DNA of 5,804 nt from DATAXV01 sp036272915 (lineage in GTDB: Bacteria > Chloroflexota > Dormibacteria > Dormibacterales > Dormibacteraceae), in NCBI GenBank assembly GCA_036272915.1, contig DATAXV010000085.1:1-5804 (forward strand). The letters run 5' to 3'. The notes under the pieces were generated by a model. The model had not been told where the DNA came from and did no database searches. It saw only the letters and a list, made by a program, of their open reading frames with translations. The translations under genes and the position numbers were made by a program. Shown here one piece after another: positions 1-4,221 of this stretch; within the stretch, counting starts at the first letter, position 1; every line of letters starts with the position of its first letter.

Positions 1-221
1 GCTGATACCGGCTGGCCCGCCCCGGGCGGGCTCGAGCTCGGCTGGCTGGCCCAGGGCCATCCCTTCTACGACCGTGAGGTGGGCCTGTCGACCCCGCGCG
101 GTACCGGAAGCGGGCGTGGCCGGCGACGTGGATCGGGAGCGGCGCGGCCGAGCCGGGAAGCGCCTACGACCTGATCGACCTGGGCCTGCTCCGCTCGGCG
201 CGCTGGGCGTTCGCGACCTGA
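1..221 (+). pseudogene. 3' end of an unidentified gene, split by an apparent frameshift
   Basis: The gene enters from the left edge, so only its C-terminus (about 73 residues) is visible. Reading from base 1, codons up to about base 95 end in G or C in 28 of 32 cases and give a peptide containing GLELGWLAQGHPFYDREVG. The coding signal then jumps to another frame, in which nearly every codon from 96 to the TGA at 219-221 ends in G or C. That part contains RKRAWPATWIGSG and ends in LLRSARWAFAT. The join can be explained by one missing base in the C run at 92-95, which would restore a continuous reading. The unshifted frame would instead stop at 172-174. I do not recognise the family; no motif identifies it. 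It may be a real pseudogene or an intact gene with a sequencing error. Its last 58 bases overlap the end of the oppositely oriented membrane-protein gene. Confidence 0.45.
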
Positions 222-451
222 TCGGGGCGGCGCGTCAGCCACTGTGGGTGTCGCTCCTGCACCGACTCGGTGACCCGGCGATGGTGGTGAATCTTCTCGT
301 CGACCTCGCGGCCGAAGGCGAAGGCGGCGAGGATCCCCAGCGGCAGCGCCATCGCCGCCATCAACAGGGTCGCCCCCACGGCCCACGCGAGCAGTGCCGC
401 CCCGGCTGTGAGGGCAACGACTGTGGCGAATAGGGGATGTCCTCGTGTCAT
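164..451 (-). CDS. Small two-helix membrane protein, function unknown
   Basis: This 95-residue protein starts MTRGHPLF and has two adjacent hydrophobic stretches, about residues 7-26 and 29-46, joined by a very short turn, so it looks like an inner-membrane helical hairpin. A polar, basic tail follows (about 48-95) with a His-rich patch (HHH at 55-57) and several Arg. After the first 20 codons almost all codons end in G or C, as in the neighbours; the first codons are more A-rich, as is common at real starts. I see no clear Shine-Dalgarno before the ATG at 451. A promoter-like site lies about 20 bases upstream. The last 19 codons overlap the 3' end of the gene at 1-221, and in the overlap both genes share wobble positions, so the exact C-terminus is uncertain. 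No family was recognised. It may be a conserved actinobacterial small membrane protein. Confidence 0.55.
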   Translation of the reverse strand: MTRGHPLFATVVALTAGAALLAWAVGATLLMAAMALPLGILAAFAFGREVDEKIHHHRRVTESVQERHPQWLTRRPDQVANAQRAERSRPRSIRS

Positions 452-469
452 TTACGAACCGTTGATTCG

Positions 470-498
470 AGCCTAGGACGGAGTGTCGAGGTTGCCCA
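470..498 (-). promoter_or_regulatory. Possible promoter of the small membrane-protein gene
   Basis: On the - strand, TGGGCA (498-493) is followed after exactly 17 bases by TAGGCT (475-470). The first matches the -35 consensus TTGACA at 4 of 6 positions; the second fits the loose TAnnnT form of -10 boxes in GC-rich bacteria. The ATG at 451 lies 18 bases beyond the -10 box. The -35 box sits inside an inverted repeat (492-506), so a repressor could compete with RNA polymerase here. This is pattern matching only. Confidence 0.3.
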
Positions 499-506
499 TG
501 GGGCAA
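492..506. repeat. Inverted repeat TTGCCC-atg-GGGCAA, possible operator
   Basis: Two perfect 6-base arms (492-497 and 501-506) are separated by 3 bases. The repeat overlaps the putative -35 box of the membrane-protein gene, in a stretch with lower GC than its surroundings. The size and symmetry suit a dimeric regulator. No regulator gene is present in the window. Confidence 0.3.
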
Positions 507-532
507 GCTGTCACCCTCTCGGGCGGTTGTCC

Positions 533-571
533 TACGTCTGACGTCTCATCTCACCTTACGTGGTGGACGTC
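533..571. repeat. Imperfect direct repeat of TACGT..GACGTC
   Basis: TACGT-ct-GACGTC (533-545) is followed by TACGT-ggtg-GACGTC (557-571). A further TACGTGG at 592-598 repeats 557-563. Five ACGT palindromes therefore occur within 63 bases in an otherwise non-coding stretch. They could be binding sites for a regulator of a flanking gene, or chance in GC-rich DNA. Confidence 0.25.
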
Positions 572-639
572 ACGCCTGCAAGTGGACCTGGTACGTGGCC
601 CCGGACGGCCGGGTGGATGGGGCTGCTCATGATCACCGC

Positions 640-657
640 CCGGCCCTCGCGGGCCGG
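640..657. repeat. GC-only hairpin, 7-bp stem with TCGC loop
   Basis: CCGGCCC (640-646) pairs perfectly with GGGCCGG (651-657) around a 4-base loop. No T tract follows on either strand, so it is not a standard intrinsic terminator. It lies inside the region of broken coding signal. Confidence 0.35.
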
Positions 658-849
658 TGAAGAGCAGCTCGCGCACGAGGGCCGTGGCGGGCGTCGCAGC
701 CGAGGCGTCGCGCCTTCTCCGCGGTGGCCGCGCGGGCGGGCGAGGTGCAGTCGAGAGGTTTGGCGCTCAGCGGTCTGACCACGAACTGGACTTCGGCGCC
801 GCTGGTGATGGCCAGCGCCGGCCTGATCGGTGCCATCCTGTGGTTGTAG
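657..849 (+). pseudogene. Possible decayed small gene ending in a hydrophobic segment
   Basis: The best-supported part is about 715-849. In the frame ending at the TAG at 847-849, third positions are close to 90% G or C, first positions about 63% and second positions about 53%, the order expected of coding DNA in a GC-rich genome. It encodes a polar stretch with AARAGEVQSRGLALSG and a hydrophobic end, SAPLVMASAGLIGAILWL. Upstream, good codon bias continues only in a different frame, from a GTG at 657 (MKSSSRTRAVAGVAAEASRL), so a +1 break near 715-723 is needed. No ribosome-binding site precedes the GTG. A - strand frame (633-836) shares the same wobble positions, but its first and second position composition fits coding less well. 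Family unknown. It may be a degraded membrane-protein gene or simply chance. Confidence 0.3.
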
Positions 850-870
850 GTCCACCCGGGCGGCCGCCGG

Positions 871-883
871 TCGCCCAGGGCGA
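871..883. repeat. Inverted repeat TCGCCC-a-GGGCGA upstream of the hydrolase
   Basis: Perfect 6-base arms flank one central base, ending 50 bases before the hydrolase start. The single-base centre excludes an RNA hairpin of full length but would suit a DNA-binding dimer. Chance is possible in such GC-rich sequence. Confidence 0.2.
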
Positions 884-921
884 GCGGGTCCGCGACCCCT
901 CGCCGCAGCCATCTTCCTCAT

Positions 922-927
922 AGGAGG
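922..927 (+). promoter_or_regulatory. Strong ribosome-binding site of the hydrolase
   Basis: A perfect AGGAGG lies 6 bases before the ATG at 934. This fixes the start and suggests efficient translation. Confidence 0.85.
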
Positions 928-933
928 CGTGCC

Positions 934-1734
934 ATGCGCGTTGCCCTCGCTCAGATGGGTTCCGGAGCCGACAAGGGCGAGAACCTGGAGAAGATCAGGG
1001 CCATGACCCGTGCCGCGGCCGCGGCCGGCGCCCGCCTGACCGTCTTCCCCGAAGGGGCGATGGTCCACCTGACCGACCCCGATCAGCCCCTGGCGCCATT
1101 CGCCGAGCCGCTCGGCGGACCCTTCGTCGAAACCCTTCAGGGGCTCTCCGCGGAGCACTCAATGGCCATCCTCTGCGGCGTCTACGAGCCCGACGGCGAG
1201 GGGCGCGCCTACAACACCATCGCCGCCCTCGACCAGGGCCGGCTGATCGGCAGTTACCGCAAGATCCATCTCTACGACGCCTTCGGCCACCAGGAGTCGC
1301 GGCGGATCCGGCCGGGATCGGGCGAGACCCTGGGATTCGAGCTGGACGGCCTCCGGATCGGGGTCATGACCTGCTACGACGTGCGCTTCCCGGAGCTCGC
1401 CCGCCGCCTCGTCGACGAGGGAGCGCAGGCCATCGTCATGCCCTCCGGCTGGGTGCGAGGCCTGCTCAAGGAGGAGCACTGGGAGGTCCTGGTCAGGGCC
1501 AGGGCGATCGAGAACACCTGCTACCTGCTCGCCGCCGACCAGGTCGGGGGGATCTACGTCGGCAGCAGCATGGTCGTCGATCCCCTCGGCGTGGTCCGCT
1601 TCCGCGGCGGCGAGGGCGAGGAGCTGGTGGTGGGCGAGGTCGACGCCGAACGCGTGGCCCAGGTCCGCCGGTCGGTGCCCTCGCTGCAACACCGACGCAT
1701 CGGTCTGGCCCCAGCGGCCGCCCCCGCCCGCTGA
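934..1734 (+). CDS. Carbon-nitrogen hydrolase (nitrilase superfamily amidase)
   Basis: This 266-residue soluble enzyme hydrolyses a non-peptide C-N bond, probably an amide. The three catalytic residues of the superfamily are visible: Glu40 in TVFPEGAM, Lys110 in SYRKIHLYD and the nucleophile Cys147 in MTCYDVRFPE. The N-terminal RVALAQM, the 'RARAIENTCYLLAADQ' block (188-203) and 'GSSMVVDPLG' (210-219) also match. Length and alpha-beta-beta-alpha layout are normal, with no signal peptide, so it is cytoplasmic. The 'YRKIHLYDAFG' form resembles the branch containing Nit1/NIT2-like amidases; deaminated glutathione or omega-amide substrates are therefore plausible, but the substrate is not shown by sequence. 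The start is well supported by AGGAGG 6 bases upstream. It converges with the peroxiredoxin gene, only 16 bases away, with a shared hairpin between them. It does not appear to form an operon with any other gene here. Confidence 0.93.
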   Translation: MRVALAQMGSGADKGENLEKIRAMTRAAAAAGARLTVFPEGAMVHLTDPDQPLAPFAEPLGGPFVETLQGLSAEHSMAILCGVYEPDGEGRAYNTIAALDQGRLIGSYRKIHLYDAFGHQESRRIRPGSGETLGFELDGLRIGVMTCYDVRFPELARRLVDEGAQAIVMPSGWVRGLLKEEHWEVLVRARAIENTCYLLAADQVGGIYVGSSMVVDPLGVVRFRGGEGEELVVGEVDAERVAQVRRSVPSLQHRRIGLAPAAAPAR

Positions 1735-1754
1735 CGCGGCAGGGCCGGCGTCAG
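1731..1754. terminator. Shared hairpin between convergent genes
   Basis: CTGACGCGGC (1731-1740) pairs with GCC-g-GCGTCAG (1744-1754), giving a 10-bp stem with one bulged G and an AGG loop. It spans the end of the hydrolase and the end of the peroxiredoxin. The TGA of the hydrolase (1732-1734) lies in one arm, and the TGA of the peroxiredoxin (1753-1751, - strand) in the other. There is no T tract on either side, so it would be a bidirectional terminator or mRNA 3' end protector of the U-less kind seen in GC-rich bacteria; this role is inferred. Confidence 0.5.
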
Positions 1755-2206
1755 AGCTGGCCCAGCACCGCCTCCGGATGACCGTCGGGGCGGACGTTGT
1801 ACCAGGCGCGCTCGATCTTGCCCTGCTCGTCGATCAGGAAGGTCGACCGCTTGATGCCGACGCTGGTCCTGCCCATGAAGCTCTTCTCGCCGTAGGCGCC
1901 GTAGGCCCTGGCCGTCTCCGCGCCCTCGTCGACGAGCAGCGGGAAGCCGAGGCTGTACTTGGCGATGAAGCGCTGGTGGCTGGCCTGGTTGTCGGCGGAC
2001 ACGCCGAGCACTGTGACCGACTGGTCGTTGAACCGCTGCAGGGAGTCGTTGAACTGGCACGCCTCCTTGGTGCAGCCGGGGGTGTCGTCCTTCGGATAGA
2101 AGTAGAGCAGCACCTTGCCGCCCTTGAGACCGGCCAGCGAGACGGCCTTGCCGTCCTGGTCGACGAGGTCGAAGTTGGGAGCGTCGTCTCCGGGTTCGAG
2201 TGGCAT
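1751..2206 (-). CDS. bcp: Thiol peroxidase, Bcp/PrxQ-type peroxiredoxin
   Basis: This 151-residue cytoplasmic peroxiredoxin reduces hydrogen peroxide and organic hydroperoxides with electrons from thioredoxin. From the ATG at 2206, the active-site motif reads YPKDDTPGCTKEAC: Pro38, Thr42, peroxidatic Cys45 and, five residues on, resolving Cys50, the helix-located pair typical of the Bcp/PrxQ class. The conserved Arg of the catalytic triad is probably Arg120 in KRSTFLID. The opening PLEPGDDAPNFDLVDQDGK and the length match the family. A GTG at 2212 in the same frame is an alternative start adding two residues; neither start has a clear Shine-Dalgarno, so initiation may be weak or leaderless. 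It converges with the amidase and diverges from the TPP-enzyme gene across 80 bases. I see no OxyR or similar site that I would defend. Confidence 0.95.
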   Translation of the reverse strand: MPLEPGDDAPNFDLVDQDGKAVSLAGLKGGKVLLYFYPKDDTPGCTKEACQFNDSLQRFNDQSVTVLGVSADNQASHQRFIAKYSLGFPLLVDEGAETARAYGAYGEKSFMGRTSVGIKRSTFLIDEQGKIERAWYNVRPDGHPEAVLGQL

Positions 2207-2273
2207 GCGCACAGCAAAGCACAGTCATCGTCCGGACGAGGAGCGGTCGGCGCGGGGCCGGGCGAGGTCACCG

Positions 2274-2279
2274 TACGAT
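2274..2279 (+). promoter_or_regulatory. Possible -10 box for a leaderless TPP-enzyme mRNA
   Basis: TACGAT fits the TAnnnT -10 pattern and ends 7 bases before the ATG at 2287. That spacing would put transcription start on or next to the start codon, as in the leaderless mRNAs common in actinobacteria. No good -35 box lies 16-18 bases upstream. The competing reading is a conventional start at the ATG at 2278, with GAGGT at 2264-2268 as a weak ribosome-binding site. Confidence 0.4.
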
Positions 2280-2286
2280 GCGGTCA

Positions 2287-3924
2287 ATGTCCTCCTCTCA
2301 GGTCTCCGAGCGGCGGACCGGGGGCCAGGCGGTGGTGGCGATCCTCCGCCGGCACGGCGTCAGGTACGCCTTCTCCGTACCCGGTGAGAGCTACCTCGAG
2401 GTCCTCGACGCGCTGGTCGACGAGCCGTCGATCCGGTTGATCACGGCGCGGCACGAGGCCGCCGCCGCCAACATGGCCGTTGCCCACGCCCGCCTCACCG
2501 GTCGGCCCGGCGTGGCCCTGGTCAGCCGCGGGCCGGGGGCGACCCACGCCGCGGTCGGCGTCCACATCGCGTCCCAGGATTCGCTGCCGATGCTGCTCCT
2601 GGTCGGTCAGGTCCCGCGAGCCCACCTCGATCGCGACGCCTTCCAGGAGGTCGATTACGAGCGTCTCTTCGGAGGGATGGCGCGAGCCGTCATCGAGCCC
2701 GGCCACGCCGACCAGGTCCCCGAGGTCATGGCCAGGGCCTTCGCCGCCTGCCAGGGCGGTCGCCCCGGGCCGGTGGTCGTTGTGCTCCCCGAGGACCTGC
2801 TGGCGGAGGAGTGCGGCACCGAGGACCTGGGCCCCCGGCCGAGGCCGGAGCCGGCTCCCGACGAGGCTGACCTCGCCCGCGTTCTGGAGATGCTGGATGG
2901 AGCCGACCGGCCGCTCATGGTCGTCGGCGGTCCGGGTTGGGAGCAGGTGGCGTCAGGCGTGCTCGAGAAGATCGCCGGGGCGGCCGAGCTGCCCGTCGCC
3001 GCCGCCTTCCGTTCCCAGGACCTCCTCGACAACCGGTCTTCGGCGTATGTCGGCGCCCTCGGCTTCGGCGGCGTGCCGACGCTCGCCGAGCGGGTCCGGG
3101 AGTCGGATCTGCTCCTCGCCGTGGGGACCCGGATCGACGCCATGACGGCGGGGCACTATCGGGTGATCCCGGCTCCGGCGCCGGGAGTGCCGCTGATCCA
3201 CGTGCTGCCCGACCCTGACGAACTGGGCCGGGTCTTCGAGACGACGGTCGCCGTCCAGGCGTCGCCGGCGACGTTCCTCCAGGCCGTCGGCGACCGTCTT
3301 GGAGCAGGGGGCCGGCGCGCCGGCTGGCGAAGGCGGCTTCGCGACGAGTATCTGGCCAGCATGTCCTCGCCGGCCGTGGATCCGGTCGATCTGGCGACGA
3401 TCCTCCGCCACCTGTCCGACCGCCTTCCCGAGGACGCCGTGATCACCAACGGCGCGGGCAACTACTCCGCCTTCATCCAGCGCTACTTCCAGTTCAAGCG
3501 GCCGGGCACCCAGCTGGCTCCGGTGACCGGGGCGATGGGCTTCGGCGTTCCCGCTGCGGTCGCCGCCAAGGCCATCCGCCCGGAGCGGACCGTGGTCTGC
3601 CTGGCGGGCGACGGCTGCTTCCTGATGAGTGCCCAGGAGCTGGCCACCGCCGCTCTCCACGAGCTCCCGATCGTCGTGATCGTGGTCAGCAACGGCAGCT
3701 ACGGGACAATCCGGAGCCACCAGCGCAGGCGCTTCCCCGGGCGGGAGATCGGCACGGCGATCCGGAACCCCGATTTCGTCGCCTTCGCCCGATCCTTTGG
3801 CGCTCAGGGCGAACGGATCACGTCGACCGCCGAGTTCGCACCAGCGCTGGAGCGGGCGCTGGCCGCGGGGCGGACGGCCCTGATCGAGATCGTCGTCGAT
3901 CCCTCGGTGACGGTGGCCGGGTAG
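2287..3924 (+). CDS. Thiamine-pyrophosphate enzyme, acetolactate synthase (IlvB)-like
   Basis: This 545-residue cytoplasmic protein has the three-domain layout of the POX/AHAS family. The N-terminal pyrimidine-binding domain (about 10-175) carries the catalytic Glu57 in RHEAAAANMA, plus SRGPGATHA (80-88), DAFQEVD (117-123) and RPGPVVVVLPED (159-170). A central Rossmann-like domain (about 195-335) follows. The C-terminal diphosphate-binding domain (about 365-540) has GAMGFGVPAA (415-424), GDG at 441-443 and the metal ligand Asn469 in SNGSYG. IlvB-type motifs are clear, but the Lys of AHAS 'TKHN' appears to be Ala/Val here, the first Asn of the NN pair is Ser468, and no ilvN or ilvC lies nearby. 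A decarboxylase or carboligase acting on another 2-oxo acid is therefore as likely as acetolactate synthesis. I chose the ATG at 2287 because a -10-like box ends 7 bases upstream; an ATG at 2278 is an alternative. The frame stays open to 2200, but that would overlap the peroxiredoxin gene. Confidence 0.9.
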   Translation: MSSSQVSERRTGGQAVVAILRRHGVRYAFSVPGESYLEVLDALVDEPSIRLITARHEAAAANMAVAHARLTGRPGVALVSRGPGATHAAVGVHIASQDSLPMLLLVGQVPRAHLDRDAFQEVDYERLFGGMARAVIEPGHADQVPEVMARAFAACQGGRPGPVVVVLPEDLLAEECGTEDLGPRPRPEPAPDEADLARVLEMLDGADRPLMVVGGPGWEQVASGVLEKIAGAAELPVAAAFRSQDLLDNRSSAYVGALGFGGVPTLAERVRESDLLLAVGTRIDAMTAGHYRVIPAPAPGVPLIHVLPDPDELGRVFETTVAVQASPATFLQAVGDRLGAGGRRAGWRRRLRDEYLASMSSPAVDPVDLATILRHLSDRLPEDAVITNGAGNYSAFIQRYFQFKRPGTQLAPVTGAMGFGVPAAVAAKAIRPERTVVCLAGDGCFLMSAQELATAALHELPIVVIVVSNGSYGTIRSHQRRRFPGREIGTAIRNPDFVAFARSFGAQGERITSTAEFAPALERALAAGRTALIEIVVDPSVTVAG

Positions 3925-3940
3925 ACGTCGGCCCGGCGTC
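3924..3940 (+). terminator. Stem-loop directly after the TPP-enzyme stop codon
   Basis: A 7-bp stem (3924-3930 with 3934-3940, one G-T pair) closes a 3-base loop and begins on the last base of the stop codon. No T tract follows; the next bases are purine-rich. It may act as a weak U-less terminator or 3' end stabiliser. Confidence 0.35.
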
Positions 3941-3977
3941 TCGGAGGGACGGAGGAACCGAACGTACCCCGCCGCTG

Positions 3978-4221
3978 GTGTTGCGCGAGGACTCCGCCCC
4001 GGGCTCCAGGTACATCCAGGCCAGGCACTACGCCGATGCCGGTCGTGAGTGGGTCGGGATCCTGGGCGCGCGGGAGGTGGATCGCAACGACGCGGCGGGC
4101 CGACGGGGGCATCGGGGAGGTCGTCGGGGCACACGAGGCGACGGTCAGGGTGCTGCACCCGCTGCGGCAGATCGGGGTGGCCATGGCCGGGCCTGACGTC
4201 GTCGAACCCTACCGAGACTGA
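3978..4221 (+). pseudogene. Small unidentified gene broken by a +1 frameshift
   Basis: From GTG 3978, codons end almost always in G or C up to about 4100, giving LREDSAPGSRYIQARHYA and then WVGILGAREVDRNDAAG. The bias then disappears in this frame and reappears in the next, which reads IGEVVGAHEATVRVLHPLRQ and ends MAGPDVVEPYRD at the TGA at 4219-4221. Skipping one G in the run at 4105-4109 joins the two parts into about 80 residues. A purine-rich ribosome-binding-like stretch (GGAGG at 3951-3955) lies too far from the GTG, and no ATG, GTG or TTG stands at the proper distance, so the true start may be lost or the gene may be a fragment. Its end overlaps the GH20 gene by 13 bases. I do not recognise the protein. 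It could be a real pseudogene or a gene with a sequencing error. Confidence 0.4.

Larger units (their letters stand above)
452..933. other. Gene-poor stretch with scattered repeats and coding remnants
   Basis: No intact gene fits in these 482 bases. The left third (452-560) is the least GC-rich part and looks like true intergenic DNA, with a promoter-like site, an inverted repeat and clustered ACGT motifs. From about 577 the + strand shows short runs of strong codon bias that move from frame to frame: roughly 577-612, 613-680, 680-715 and 715-849. Each move is by +1. From 850 to 921 I see only an inverted repeat, and no confident promoter, before the ribosome-binding site of the hydrolase. 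No tRNA or other structured RNA was recognised. Confidence 0.5.

Noticed and set aside
633..836. - strand frame of 67 codons beginning MAPIRPALAIT
   Set aside because: It has high third-position GC only because it shares wobble positions with the + frame; its first and second position composition fits coding less well, and no proper ribosome-binding site precedes it.
556..1158. - strand open frame across the gene-poor stretch and the hydrolase start
   Set aside because: It runs antisense through the well-supported start and ribosome-binding site of the hydrolase and has no family features.
2200..2286. N-terminal extension of the TPP enzyme to an upstream ATG
   Set aside because: It would overlap the start of the peroxiredoxin gene. 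The added residues are Arg/Gly-rich and unlike the family, and no ribosome-binding site precedes it.
2283..2288. TTGACC on the - strand as a -35 box for the peroxiredoxin gene
   Set aside because: It matches the consensus at 5 of 6 bases, but no -10-like hexamer occurs 16-18 bases downstream.
2953..4158. Long - strand open frame (401 codons) opposite the TPP enzyme
   Set aside because: It lies antisense to a gene with clear family motifs; long open antisense frames are expected in GC-rich coding DNA. Its product is low-complexity, rich in Arg, Pro and Gly, with no motif.
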